From the NCBI GenBank assembly GCA_018268955.1, contig JAFDVO010000047.1, forward strand, positions 1 to 64,000: a stretch of DNA of 64,000 bases, in the 5' to 3' direction. The notes under the pieces are model-generated. The model was not told the origin of the DNA, ran no database searches, and worked only from the letters and a program-made list of their open reading frames with translations. The number at the start of each line of letters is the position of its first letter. The stretch's first letter is position 1. Source of the stretch: Acidobacteriota bacterium (GTDB taxonomy: Bacteria; Acidobacteriota; Vicinamibacteria; Vicinamibacterales; CAVVIG01). The translations under genes were made by a program, and so were the position numbers. This document shows positions 41,612 to 50,827 of the stretch, one piece after another.

Positions 41612-42103
41612 ATGCGACGGACGATTGGAGCGATGTGCATGGCTGGGGGTCTGGTCCTCTCAGCAAGCCCACAGGCGCAGCAGGGGCCGCCCGGCACAAC
41701 GGACACGATCACCCTGACAGGCTGCCTCGACCGCGCGCCGAATGGCATTTACCAGCTGAAGAACGCGCGGCTCGCTCCGCTCGGACAGACCGACACGGTC
41801 GGCACAACCGGCACGACCGCGAGCGGCACCGGCACGAGCAACCCGACCAGCGCTGCCCGCGCGGCGGTCACGGCAGAGCCAGCCACGTGGATGCTGAAGA
41901 GCACCAGCGATCTGGCGCCGCATGTGGGGCACGAGGTCCGGGTCACCGGTCGCCCCGGTGAATCGCGCCGCACGAGCGACGATACGGCGACAACATCTCC
42001 CCCGACCACAACGTCGACCGGTGCACGCGTCAAAGCTCCAGGGGAGCAGGACCGTGCGCTCGAGGTCCAGGCCGTGACGATGATCGCCCGGACGTGTTCG
42101 TAG
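41612..42103 (+). CDS. Secreted hypothetical protein with OB-like segment
   Basis: 163 aa. A signal peptide (MRRTIGAMCMAGGLVLSASPQAQ) is followed by LTGCLDRAPNGIYQLKNA and APHVGHEVRVTGRP, a pattern of small periplasmic or secreted OB-fold proteins common in acidobacteria. A Thr-rich low-complexity stretch sits mid-protein (GTTGTTASGTGTSNPT). GGAGGTGAAGG ideally precedes ATG 41612. No function is known. Confidence 0.75.
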   Translation: MRRTIGAMCMAGGLVLSASPQAQQGPPGTTDTITLTGCLDRAPNGIYQLKNARLAPLGQTDTVGTTGTTASGTGTSNPTSAARAAVTAEPATWMLKSTSDLAPHVGHEVRVTGRPGESRRTSDDTATTSPPTTTSTGARVKAPGEQDRALEVQAVTMIARTCS

Positions 42104-42196
42104 GTAATCGGTTGCCTGTTCGGGTGGGGCGCCGCGGTCGTTGCTACCCGTAATACTCCTTTGTATTGCGACCATCGACCGTGAATTGGGGGCACG

Positions 42197-43213
42197 ATGG
42201 AGGGAAACTCAGGCACGCCGTTTGTAAAGGCCGAGACACCCGGCATGCGGACCGCCAAGGTTGCTGACTCACGCGCGCTACCCCAGACCCGCTCTGAACT
42301 GCAGACGTGGGTCCACGAGCACCTGCGGCTCACGCATGAGTCGGAAGGCGCCCTCCTGTCTGCGATCGACGCGGTGTTCACACGCCACGAACGGCTGTGG
42401 CAGGAATCAAAACAGGAAGCGATTCAGGCGCTGACAGCCGCGTTTGGCGAGAAGATGGCGCGCGCCACGCACGAGCTGCAGGCGAAGGATGCGACGGTCC
42501 AGAGCATCTCCCGCTATTTCGAGCAGCTCGTCGCTGACCTGACCGACAAGTCCAATCGCGATCCGAAGACCCGGCTGATGAACTTCCGCCGCTTCACCGA
42601 GCAGCTCGAGTCCTTCCTCGCCCTCGAACAGCGTGGCCGGTGGTGTGCGGTCGGCCTCGTCGATATCACCGGCTTCAAGTGGTACAACGACGCCCTCGGG
42701 CACGCGGTCGGCGACCGGATCATCGAGCGGGTCGCACAGTTGCTCCGCGAACAGGTGCGTTCCGAGGACCTCCTCGCGCAGGAGCGGCCAGGGACGGAAC
42801 CGCGCGAGCTCCACGCCAGGCTCGGCGGCGACGAGTTCTGCTTCCTCATTCCGGACCTGGCGGAATACCACCAGGCCTACGCCGTCGCGGAGCGGTTCCG
42901 TGAGGCCGTCGAGCGCTTTGCGTGGACCAACGAGGACGCGCGGCTCGCGGTGCAGCCCGTGCGGGTCGACGTCGGCGTTGTCTGCCTGCGGCTCGGTCGC
43001 GTGTCCGAGCGCCGGTTCGTGGCGAGGCGCCTGGCCGGCGAGCTGATTCAGCGGGCCGACAAGTTGATGTACGAGGCGAAGGGCGAGCGCGCGAGCCACA
43101 TCTACCTGGTGCGCGCGCGCGTCGCGGACGGCGAACTGGTCGACCTCTCAGACGACGAGGTGGACGACCCGCCCGCGGAGCCGGAACAGGACGCGCCGGA
43201 CAGCAACGCCTAG
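42197..43213 (+). CDS. Diguanylate cyclase (GGDEF) with N-terminal helical region
   Basis: 338 aa soluble protein. Residues about 30-120 are helical, possibly a dimerising or sensory coiled region. The GGDEF domain (about 120-305) has RLGGDEFCFL intact, an LVDITGFKWYNDALGHAVGDR metal/substrate strip and LMYEAKGE at the end, so c-di-GMP synthesis is likely. The acidic C-terminal tail (DDEVDDPPAEPEQDAPD) is unusual. No receiver or sensor domain is recognised. Confidence 0.88.
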   Translation: MEGNSGTPFVKAETPGMRTAKVADSRALPQTRSELQTWVHEHLRLTHESEGALLSAIDAVFTRHERLWQESKQEAIQALTAAFGEKMARATHELQAKDATVQSISRYFEQLVADLTDKSNRDPKTRLMNFRRFTEQLESFLALEQRGRWCAVGLVDITGFKWYNDALGHAVGDRIIERVAQLLREQVRSEDLLAQERPGTEPRELHARLGGDEFCFLIPDLAEYHQAYAVAERFREAVERFAWTNEDARLAVQPVRVDVGVVCLRLGRVSERRFVARRLAGELIQRADKLMYEAKGERASHIYLVRARVADGELVDLSDDEVDDPPAEPEQDAPDSNA

Positions 43214-43334
43214 CGCATCGACGGCACTCGCCACGTCGCCAACTCACCGATTCGCGAATGCACCAATTGCTTTGAGCGCCGCGGACGTTCCAACGGTGCT
43301 GCCCTCCGTGCTACACTTCGATGTTCCCCCGCAC

Positions 43335-43412
43335 GGTGGATATAGCTCAATTGGTTAGAGCGCCGGACTGTGGCTCCGGAGGCTGCGGGTTCAAGTCCCG
43401 TTATCCACCCCA
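43335..43412 (+). tRNA. trnH: tRNA-His (anticodon GTG)
   Basis: The acceptor stem GTGGATA pairs with TATCCAC, the D-arm is GCTC/GAGC, and the anticodon loop CTGTGGC sits on stem CCGGA/TCCGG, giving anticodon GTG (His). The T-arm is GCGGG-TTCAAGT-CCCGT. An extra G at 43335 opposite discriminator C43409 is the G-1:C73 pair specific to tRNA-His. CCA is encoded at 43410-43412. Confidence 0.97.
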
Positions 43413-43576
43413 CTCACACTCATTTCACAGAGGCTCTCGGCCGTGGGCGTCCCGCTCGAGCGACGTCGCGCCTTCCTCCCCCTCTATCGAGCCGTCTCCA
43501 CATCCAGGTGATTGCGAATCGGCCGCAACGCGTGCAGACTCTGCGCTGACGCGCGTCCGCGTCGAGGGAGGCACCG

Positions 43577-44662
43577 GTGAAACACCTGCTGTCACGTGCC
43601 GTGGTCACGGCCTTTGTGGGGAGTTGTGCGCTCGGCATCCTGGAGGCGCAGAATGCGGGTACTCCGGCCCGCCCTGCGCAGGGGAACGCACAGGCGCCGA
43701 ACGCCGACCCGTACTTCAACAACGCCGCCGCAGGCACCACGACCTTCCCGCTTGCCGCGCCTGCCGGTGCGGACAGCAAGGCGATCACGACGGCGCCGCA
43801 GGGTGCTGTGAACCAGGGGCTTTTCACGCCGGGCGCCTGGAAGTACGGCACCGCCTTCGACCCGCCGCCCAACTCGAAGATCTGGAATCCGGTGAAGCTG
43901 AAGATGCTGCAGGGTGGCAAGGTGACGGGCGGCACGCTGTTCAGCGCCACCGACCCGTCAACCTACTGCGCCATTGCAAACGCCGGCTACGATTTCATCT
44001 GGACCGAGATGCAGCACTCGTCCAACGACTGGCAGACCATCGCGAAGATGTGGGCGACCTGTCCGCACGCGAAGGCCGTCCCGGGCGTGCGCGTCGCCTA
44101 CACGGACGAACGCGAAATCCAGCATGCCCTCGATGCTGGCGCGCTCGTGCTCGTGGTGCCGACGGTCGACACGGTCGAAGAGGCGATCGAAGCGAGGAAC
44201 TGGGCGTACTTCCCGCCGCTCGGCCGTCGCAGCAACGGCGGCGGCCAGGCATTCGATCCGGCGGTGTGGGGCGGCGTGCCCGGCGGCTACCGCAACACCA
44301 TCAACGACAACATCGTCCTCATCCTGATGATCGAGACGCTCGAAGGGCTGAAGAACGCCGACGCCATCGCGAAGGTGCCCGGCGTGACGGCGGTGTTCGC
44401 GGCGAGCGGCGACCTTGGGAACTTCTCGGGCTACCGCCAGGGCACCCCGGATTACGAGCGCGCGATCAACATCGTGCACGACGCGGCGGTCAAGGCGGGC
44501 GTGCGGCTGTGCGGCCCGTTCGCCTGGCGCGATCGGCCGGACTTCACGTGTTTCCAGGCCGGCAGCGAGACAGCGGCGATCGCCCGCGGCGCCGCCGCCG
44601 AACTCGGCCCGCTCGCCAACACGCAACCGGTGCCCGAGGTCGGACCCTACTCCCGGCGGTGA
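43577..44662 (+). CDS. Exported HpcH/HpaI-family aldolase
   Basis: 361 aa. The fold of HpcH/HpaI class II aldolases is visible: a metal/pyruvate site in YDFIWTEMQHS, RVAYTDEREIQHALDAGALVLVVP, YFPPLGRRS, LILMIETLEGLKNAD and FAASGDLGNFSG, with the metal-binding Glu and Asp kept. An N-terminal signal peptide (VVTAFVGSCALGILEAQ) and an about 80-residue linker precede the barrel, so this one is exported, unlike usual cytosolic members. The GTG start 43577 follows GGGAGG. The reaction (retro-aldol of a 2-keto-3-deoxy acid) and why it is outside are unknown. Confidence 0.82.
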   Translation: MKHLLSRAVVTAFVGSCALGILEAQNAGTPARPAQGNAQAPNADPYFNNAAAGTTTFPLAAPAGADSKAITTAPQGAVNQGLFTPGAWKYGTAFDPPPNSKIWNPVKLKMLQGGKVTGGTLFSATDPSTYCAIANAGYDFIWTEMQHSSNDWQTIAKMWATCPHAKAVPGVRVAYTDEREIQHALDAGALVLVVPTVDTVEEAIEARNWAYFPPLGRRSNGGGQAFDPAVWGGVPGGYRNTINDNIVLILMIETLEGLKNADAIAKVPGVTAVFAASGDLGNFSGYRQGTPDYERAINIVHDAAVKAGVRLCGPFAWRDRPDFTCFQAGSETAAIARGAAAELGPLANTQPVPEVGPYSRR

Positions 44663-44679
44663 GCACGAAGACGCGCTGA

Positions 44680-44692
44680 CCGGAAACTCCGG
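44680..44692. terminator. Short hairpin between convergent genes
   Basis: CCGGA-AAC-TCCGG lies in the 30-bp gap between the aldolase and response regulator ends and could stop both transcripts. No T-run is present. Confidence 0.4.
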
Positions 44693-45385
44693 CTATCCCG
44701 CGAACTTGTAGCCGAAGCCGTGGATGGTGAGGATATGGACCGGCAGCTTCGGGTTCGCCTCGATCTTCTGCCGCAGGCCGGCGACGTGCACGTCCACGGT
44801 GCGCGTCATCGGCGTCGCCTCGTACCCCCACACGTCCGCCAGCAGCGCATCGCGCGACAGCGTCTCCCCGCGATGCTCGATGAAGTGTTTCAGCAGCTTG
44901 AGCTCACGGGCGGATAGATCGACGGGTACGCCGGCGCGTGTCACCTCCATGCGTCGAAAGTCCACCACGAGGTCGCCACAGCGGTACGTATTGCTGCCGG
45001 GCTGCGGCCCAGAGGGACGACGACGCAGCACGGCCTCGAGTCGCGCCAGCAGCTCGATCGTCTCGAACGGCTTGGTGAGGTAGTCGTCGGCGCCAAGCTT
45101 CAGGCCGACGACCTTGTCGGCGACCTGCCCCCTGGCGGTCAGCATGAGGACGGGCGTCTGCACGCCGCGCTGCCGGAGCGAGCGGCACACGTCAAGGCCG
45201 TTCATGCGCGGCAGCATCACGTCGAGCACGATGACGTCGTGCGCCTGCGCCATCGCGCGCGACAGGCCGTCCTCGCCGTCGGACGCCGTCTCGACGACGT
45301 AGCCCTCACTGACGAGACGATCGGTCAGCGTGAGCCGGAGGCCCGGCTCGTCCTCCACGAGCAGCAGGCGCGGAGCGTAGCTCAC
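44693..45385 (-). CDS. OmpR-family response regulator
   Basis: 230 aa. Receiver domain (1-120) with phospho-acceptor Asp55 in VIVLDVMLPRMNG and the conserved Lys in TKPFE. The C-terminal winged helix (about 130-230) includes LSARELKLLKHFIEHRGETLSR and HILTIHGFGYKF. The GTG start at 45385 lies one base after the kinase stop and follows GGAGG. It forms a two-component system with the kinase. Target genes are probably in the divergent lolA-like/TonB pair, but that is inferred. Confidence 0.95.
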   Translation of the reverse strand: MSYAPRLLLVEDEPGLRLTLTDRLVSEGYVVETASDGEDGLSRAMAQAHDVIVLDVMLPRMNGLDVCRSLRQRGVQTPVLMLTARGQVADKVVGLKLGADDYLTKPFETIELLARLEAVLRRRPSGPQPGSNTYRCGDLVVDFRRMEVTRAGVPVDLSARELKLLKHFIEHRGETLSRDALLADVWGYEATPMTRTVDVHVAGLRQKIEANPKLPVHILTIHGFGYKFAG

Positions 45386-45386
45386 G

Positions 45387-47204
45387 TCAGGCCTCCTCCG
45401 ACTGTGGAGGGGCGGCGGGCAGTTCGATGGTCAACACCGTACCGCCGCCGTGGCGCGGCGCGACGCGCACATGCCCCCCATGCGCGTCCACGATCTTCTG
45501 CACGACGCTGAGCCCGACGCCGCTGCCGCGCACCTGCGAGTCCACGGCCCGTCGGCCGCGAAAGAACGGTTCGAACACATGCGGGATGTCTTCGTCGTCG
45601 ATGCCGATGCCCCGATCGGAGACGGCTATCCGCAGCGTGTCGCCGGAGGACGCGACATCGACCTCCACGCGGCTGCCGGGCCGGCTGTACTTGACGGCAT
45701 TGGCCAGCGCGTTGTGGAGCGCCGACGCGAGCGCGTCGGCGTCGCCAACCGTGCGGCCGACACCGGGCGCGCCGTGCACGTCGATGCCGATGCCCTGCTC
45801 GGCGGCGTCGGCCGATGCGGTCGCAACGGCACGGTCCACGATGTCGCGTGCGTCGAGAGAGCGGCGGTTCCTGATGAGCGTGCCCGCGCTCATGCCGGCG
45901 AAGTCCATGACCCGTTCGACCATATCCGAGAGGCGACGTCCTTCACTGCGTATCAGCGCGGCGTATTGCGGGACGCTGTCCGGCGCCACGACGCCGTCGG
46001 CCAGGTTCTCCGCTGCCGATCGGATCACGGCCAGCGGCGTGCGGAGTTCGTGCGAGACCGACGCCACGAACTCGAGCTGCTGGCGGGCGATCCGCTGCTC
46101 GCGCACACCGGCAACGAGCAGGAGCGCCAGTCCTGCGCCGAGCACACCCAGCACGCCAAGGCTCACCGCGAGATTGCGCGCCCGCGACCGCGCGATCACA
46201 GCGTCGAGCGATCCCTGCTTTGCCTGCAGCGCCAGCGTCCACGTCGCGCCCTGACGCACGGTGTGCGCGGCAGTCGGGGAGGCGTCCGCCCCTTCGTCGG
46301 TCGCACCACGCCTCACGATCGTGAGCGACACGCGGTCCTTCATCGGCGCCGACCGCTCCCCTGCCGCATCATCGGCGGCCCGCACACTCTGCGCCCAGAC
46401 GAGGTCGCCCAGCCGCAGGGCAAACAGGTCCGAGGTGAAGTCGGTCGCTGCCAGATCGACCGGCGCGCCCGAGCGGTAGATGGTTCGCCGATCGCTCCTG
46501 TTGATCACGGCGACGTTGAACTCGGCGCCGAGAGCGTCGCCAAACTGCTGGGCGACGAGCGGCGCGATCAGCCGTGACCGGACCTGGTCCCGATCGAGCC
46601 AGACGATGATGGCGTGCCACGGCTCCTCAATCGGCGCCCGCTTCACGATGACGTCCCCTGGCTGCGGCTCGATGCGCGGCACGGGAGGCGTCACCGGCAC
46701 GATGAACCCGGGCAGGTCCCCGTCAACCGGGTTGTCGAAGCGGCCGGGCAGGAGCGGCAACCCGGGTACGGCGGTCCGGGGCATGGCGTCGAGGCGTCCG
46801 CGCAGGAGGGTCAGTTCCGGCGGCCAGTTCGTGTGTTCCAGTGCGCGCGACTGGCGGTCCAGCCGCTGCAACGAGCCCGCGTCACCAGGCTCCGCAACGT
46901 AAATCTCGCGGATGGCCGCACCAGTTGACGTCGTTGACGCGGCCCTCGTCGCCGCGTCGGCCAGCGCCGCCGCACGATCGCGCTCGAAAGCCACGGCGTC
47001 CACCTGCAGCGCCACGAAGGTGCGTGACAGATCCCGATCGACGGCCGCGGCGACCTCCGCGCCGCGTGTCCGCAGGCTGGCCTGGAGCCGGTCGCGCTCG
47101 GCGCGGCTGACATCCGCCACCCAGCGGTACTGCAGGGTCGCCAGCACGGCGAGCAGGCCGACCAGCGCCACGGCGATGGCCACGTGCCAGGGCCTCGATC
47201 TCAC
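45387..47204 (-). CDS. Membrane sensor histidine kinase
   Basis: 605 aa. Two transmembrane segments (about 7-28 and 345-368) enclose a 310-residue periplasmic sensor of no recognised family. The HisKA domain follows with the phospho-acceptor His385 in SHELRTPL, then HATPase_c with NALANAVKYS, DRGIGIDDEDIPHVFEPFFRG and GSGVGLSVV. It is the partner of the OmpR-type regulator directly downstream. The signal sensed is unknown. Confidence 0.93.
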   Translation of the reverse strand: MRSRPWHVAIAVALVGLLAVLATLQYRWVADVSRAERDRLQASLRTRGAEVAAAVDRDLSRTFVALQVDAVAFERDRAAALADAATRAASTTSTGAAIREIYVAEPGDAGSLQRLDRQSRALEHTNWPPELTLLRGRLDAMPRTAVPGLPLLPGRFDNPVDGDLPGFIVPVTPPVPRIEPQPGDVIVKRAPIEEPWHAIIVWLDRDQVRSRLIAPLVAQQFGDALGAEFNVAVINRSDRRTIYRSGAPVDLAATDFTSDLFALRLGDLVWAQSVRAADDAAGERSAPMKDRVSLTIVRRGATDEGADASPTAAHTVRQGATWTLALQAKQGSLDAVIARSRARNLAVSLGVLGVLGAGLALLLVAGVREQRIARQQLEFVASVSHELRTPLAVIRSAAENLADGVVAPDSVPQYAALIRSEGRRLSDMVERVMDFAGMSAGTLIRNRRSLDARDIVDRAVATASADAAEQGIGIDVHGAPGVGRTVGDADALASALHNALANAVKYSRPGSRVEVDVASSGDTLRIAVSDRGIGIDDEDIPHVFEPFFRGRRAVDSQVRGSGVGLSVVQKIVDAHGGHVRVAPRHGGGTVLTIELPAAPPQSEEA

Positions 47205-47244
47205 ATGCTCAATCTACGCGAAAATCCCCGCCTCTCCCGGAGGC

Positions 47245-47259
47245 TTTACACCTCTTACA
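47245..47259. promoter_or_regulatory. Direct repeats TTACA in the divergent regulatory gap
   Basis: TTTACA and CTTACA (TTACA at 47246-47250 and 47255-47259) lie in the 126-bp gap between the kinase gene and the lolA-like gene. OmpR-class regulators bind direct repeats, though usually with about 11-bp phase rather than the 9 bp here. Confidence 0.35.
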
Positions 47260-47330
47260 AAACGATTGCTCCGCGCTAACAACTCTCGCGGGCGGCCGCC
47301 GTCATACTCCTCGACGGGGGTGACAGGGTG

Positions 47331-48212
47331 ATGAGCCGGGTGATCGGAAACCTCATGATGATGGCGCTGTCCGTTGGGGGGTTCGGCCAGCAGGGCGACG
47401 GCCGGGCCGCCGAGTTGCTGCGGCAGGCACGTGCGGCCCTCGGTGGAGAGGCTGCACTGGAGCGGGTCTCTGGCCTGAGCGCACGCGGCACGATCACGCG
47501 TGCCGCCGGCGATGTCCAGCTCAGTGGCGACATGACCGTTGAATTCCAACTACCTGACCGCATGCTCCGGGTCGACAGCCTGTCGCCAGATGGAGGGCTG
47601 ACGCTCGTCTCGGAGCAGGGGTTCTCCGGCGATGACCTGCTGCGAGCCACCCGCACGCTCAACGCACCCCCAGGCGCCGTCATCCGCACGCCGCCCCCGC
47701 CACAACGAGGGAGCGCCGCCGAGGCCGAGGCGCTCAGGGCCGCCCGTGCCGACCTCACCCGGCTGGCCCTCGCCCTGCTGCTGCGGGCACCGGCATCGCA
47801 GCCCGTTGATTTCACCTACGCGGGGCAGGCCGAGGCACCGGACGGCTCGGCCGACGTGCTGGACGTCAAGGGACGTGGGCATGCGTTTGCCGCACAGCTG
47901 TTCCTCGATCGCCAGACGCACCTGCCCCTGATGCTCGTCTATCGCGGCGTGGCGCCGCGCATGGTGATCCGCACGGACCGCGGCCAGCGGTCGCCCGGCG
48001 ATCCCGACCCGCGAACGACGCCACCGCCCTCGCCGCCTCCTGCGGACGTCGTGGACATCACGTTGTACCTGGATGACTACCGGCGCGTGGAAGGCATACT
48101 CCTGCCTCACCACGTCACCAGATCGGTCGGGGGCGCCGTGAGCGAGGAGTGGCGGTTTTCGGAGTTCCGCGTGAACCCCACGTTCAAGCCAGGCACGTTC
48201 GATTGGCGGTAG
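47331..48212 (+). CDS. Secreted LolA/outer-membrane lipoprotein-sorting-like protein
   Basis: 293 aa. A hydrophobic N-terminus (VIGNLMMMALSVGGFG) acts as export signal. The repeated pattern GTITRAAGDVQLSGDMTVEFQLPDRMLR and later YAGQAEAPDGSADVLDVKG is typical of LolA/LppX-like half-barrel proteins of acidobacteria. A Pro-rich loop (PPPSPPPAD) precedes the final strands ending TFKPGTFDW. The start is ATG 47331 or GTG 47328. It is encoded 14 bp before the TonB-receptor-like gene, so they are likely partners at the outer membrane. Confidence 0.72.
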   Translation: MSRVIGNLMMMALSVGGFGQQGDGRAAELLRQARAALGGEAALERVSGLSARGTITRAAGDVQLSGDMTVEFQLPDRMLRVDSLSPDGGLTLVSEQGFSGDDLLRATRTLNAPPGAVIRTPPPPQRGSAAEAEALRAARADLTRLALALLLRAPASQPVDFTYAGQAEAPDGSADVLDVKGRGHAFAAQLFLDRQTHLPLMLVYRGVAPRMVIRTDRGQRSPGDPDPRTTPPPSPPPADVVDITLYLDDYRRVEGILLPHHVTRSVGGAVSEEWRFSEFRVNPTFKPGTFDWR

Positions 48213-48226
48213 ATCGGCATCCCGCC

Positions 48227-50827
48227 ATGCGAACGTCTGCTGTCCTCCTGCCCGTCGTGCTGTGGTCGATGATGAGCGGTGCCGCCGGCGCGCAGCCCGC
48301 CGGTCCCACCATCACGATCACCGTGGTCGACCCGACCGGTGGCGTGATCGTCGGCGCCCACGTGACGGTCACGCCCGAGCACGGCAACGCCCTCGAGGCC
48401 GAGACGGGACAGTACGGCACGGCACAGGTCCGGCTCGAACGAGCGGCACGGGTCGCCATTCGGGCCGAATTGCCAGGGTTCCAGCCGGCGACGGTCGATT
48501 CGGTGTCCGTGCGGCGCGACATCCGACGCACGCTGCGGCTCGCGTTGCCGATCGTGAAGGAATCAGTGGAGGTGGGCCGCGACCCGCGCGAACGCGCGAG
48601 CGATCCGCGCAGCGACGCATTCGCCGCCGTGCTCGGCGCTGCGGAGATCAGGGAGCTCCCGGACGACGCCGACGAGATGGAGCGGGTCCTGAAGGACATG
48701 GCCGGGCCGGGGGCGGTGATCCGCGTCAACGGGTTCCGCGGGGGCCGGCTGCCGCCGAAGGACCAGATCGCGCAGATCCGGTTCCGCCGGAACATGTTCG
48801 CGGCGGACGTCCACGAACCGGGCGTCATCTCCGTGGAGATCGTCACCAAGCCCGGGCTTGGCGCGTGGACCGGCTCGAGTACCGTCGGCCTGCGGGACGG
48901 CGCGCTGAACGCCCGGAACGCGTTCGCCCCTGTGAAGCCTGACGAGCATTTGACGCGAGGACAGGCGTCGGCCAGCGGCCCGCTGTGGAAGAAGCGCACC
49001 TCCCTGGCGGTGTCGGCCGACCGGACCAGTGCGTTCGACAGCCAGGCGGTGTCTGGCGTCACGCCGTGGGGTCCGCTCGCCAGCGCGATTGCGCGGCCGC
49101 TTGATGTGACCAACGCGTCGGTGCGGATGGAGCACGCGCTCAGCGCGTCGCAGCAGGCCAGGCTCGAAGTGCAGCACGCGTCCACCGGCCAGGAGAACCT
49201 CGGGGTCGGCACATTCGATCTGCCGTCCCGCGCGTACGACCAGCACCGGAGCGAGGCGGTCGCACGCGGCTCCATCGCAGGAGGGGTCGGCACGTGGGGC
49301 TACAACGAGGCCCGACTCTCGTGGCAGCGCGGGACAACGCGCTGGGCGTCGCGCACGGATGCACCGACTGTCCTGGTGCTGAACGCATTCACCGATGGCG
49401 GAGCCCAGGTCCAGGGTGCGCGCGCTGCAGCGACGCTGGAGGCATCCGACGATCTCGACATCACCCGCGGTCACCACGCGTGGCGGGCCGGGTTCCTCCT
49501 GACGCGCGCATCGCAGGACTCGACGGAACAGCGCAACGCCCTCGGCACCTACACGTTCGGGACGCTCCAGGACTTCGTGGCCGGCACGCCGGCCACGTTC
49601 ACGCGGACGGTCGGCGACCCAGCGGCTCGGCTCACGCAGCTCCAGTTCGCCTCGTACGTGCAGGACGACGTCCGCGTCAGCCCGAGGTTGACGCTGAGCG
49701 CAGGCGTTCGCCAGGAATGGCAGGACCGGATCGGAGGACTTCACCTGGGCCCTCGCGGTGGCGTCGCGTGGTCTCCATTCAGGAGTGGCCGCGTGACGGT
49801 GCGGGGCGGCGCCGGCCTCTTCTTCGACTGGTTCGACGCCGATGCTGCGCTTCGCGCGCGGCAACTCGACGGCGCCCATCAGCGGATCGAAACGGTGCTC
49901 GCCCCGCAGTTCCCCCTTGCGAGCGATCAGGCCGCGAATGCGGTGCTTTCGAACGGCCGCGTCCGGCTGGCGTCGCGGCTCTCGCAACCGACGATCCTCG
50001 AGGTGAATGCGGGGGTCGAGCGCACATTCGGGCCAGTGCGCCTCGCCGTGCAGGGGATTCATCGCCGCGGGTCACACGAGCTGCGCGGCATCGACGCAAA
50101 CGCGCCATCGAACGGCATCCGGCCCGATCCGAACGCCGGCCCGATCACCGAGATCCGCTCGGTCGCCAGGAGCGGAGCGGAGGCCGTGAACCTCACGATC
50201 AACGTCGTGCAGCCCGAGCGCCACCTGTTTGCGGCCGCCACCTACACGCTCGCCCGCGCCTGGAACGAGGCGGATTCCCCCTTCTCGTTGTCGGCGGATG
50301 CCGGCCGCCTCGGGGCCGAGCGCGGACCGTCGCTCACAGACGCGCGGCACAGACTCATGGCGTTCCTCAGCGCCCCCCTCGCCAGGTCGTTGACAGCCGG
50401 CGTCTCGATCGTGGCCCGATCGGCCCTGCCGTACGACATCACCACCGGCCGTGACGACAACGGCGATACGCTCTTGACCGATCGTCCGTCCGGCGTCACG
50501 CGCAACGCAGGACGGGGCCGGGCGAGCGTCGACATCAGCACGCGCGTGGCCTGGCGGACCGCGTTCGGCAAGGTACGGTCGGCACCGCCCTCCGGTCCGC
50601 AGGTACGGATCGTCCGTGGCGATGGGGACACCAACCCACTCGCAGACATGCCCGCGGGTGAACGCGCAGGACGCTTCGGCCTCGAGTTCTATGCGCAGGC
50701 GTTCAACCTCCTCAACCGGCTGAACGCGTCGTCATTCGGGTCCGTGGTCGCGTCACCGCTCTTCGGCCGTGCGGTGGCCGCGTCGGCGCCCAGGCGTGTC
50801 GAGGTCGGCGTGCGCTTTTCGTCCTGA
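48227..50827 (+). CDS. Carboxypeptidase-regulatory-like TonB-dependent receptor
   Basis: 866 aa. A signal peptide (about 1-22) is followed by a carboxypeptidase-regulatory-like beta-sandwich (ITITVVDPTGGVIVGAHVTVTP, about 27-105). A plug-like region (about 115-230) contains IRVNGFRGGRLPPKDQI. The rest is a beta-barrel with repeated amphipathic strands and ends in aromatic VEVGVRFSS. This is the OAR-type receptor architecture abundant in Acidobacteriota. No TonB box is obvious. The ligand is unknown. It is downstream of and probably co-expressed with the LolA-like gene. Confidence 0.83.
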   Translation: MRTSAVLLPVVLWSMMSGAAGAQPAGPTITITVVDPTGGVIVGAHVTVTPEHGNALEAETGQYGTAQVRLERAARVAIRAELPGFQPATVDSVSVRRDIRRTLRLALPIVKESVEVGRDPRERASDPRSDAFAAVLGAAEIRELPDDADEMERVLKDMAGPGAVIRVNGFRGGRLPPKDQIAQIRFRRNMFAADVHEPGVISVEIVTKPGLGAWTGSSTVGLRDGALNARNAFAPVKPDEHLTRGQASASGPLWKKRTSLAVSADRTSAFDSQAVSGVTPWGPLASAIARPLDVTNASVRMEHALSASQQARLEVQHASTGQENLGVGTFDLPSRAYDQHRSEAVARGSIAGGVGTWGYNEARLSWQRGTTRWASRTDAPTVLVLNAFTDGGAQVQGARAAATLEASDDLDITRGHHAWRAGFLLTRASQDSTEQRNALGTYTFGTLQDFVAGTPATFTRTVGDPAARLTQLQFASYVQDDVRVSPRLTLSAGVRQEWQDRIGGLHLGPRGGVAWSPFRSGRVTVRGGAGLFFDWFDADAALRARQLDGAHQRIETVLAPQFPLASDQAANAVLSNGRVRLASRLSQPTILEVNAGVERTFGPVRLAVQGIHRRGSHELRGIDANAPSNGIRPDPNAGPITEIRSVARSGAEAVNLTINVVQPERHLFAAATYTLARAWNEADSPFSLSADAGRLGAERGPSLTDARHRLMAFLSAPLARSLTAGVSIVARSALPYDITTGRDDNGDTLLTDRPSGVTRNAGRGRASVDISTRVAWRTAFGKVRSAPPSGPQVRIVRGDGDTNPLADMPAGERAGRFGLEFYAQAFNLLNRLNASSFGSVVASPLFGRAVAASAPRRVEVGVRFSS

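Noticed and set aside
37974-41717. A 1247-codon plus-strand open frame opposite the PQQ and heme/copper genes
   Set aside because: The minus-strand genes have family motifs, signal peptides, ribosome sites and a terminator. The plus-strand translation is Arg/Leu/His/Val-rich without any motif, the usual antisense shadow at high GC.
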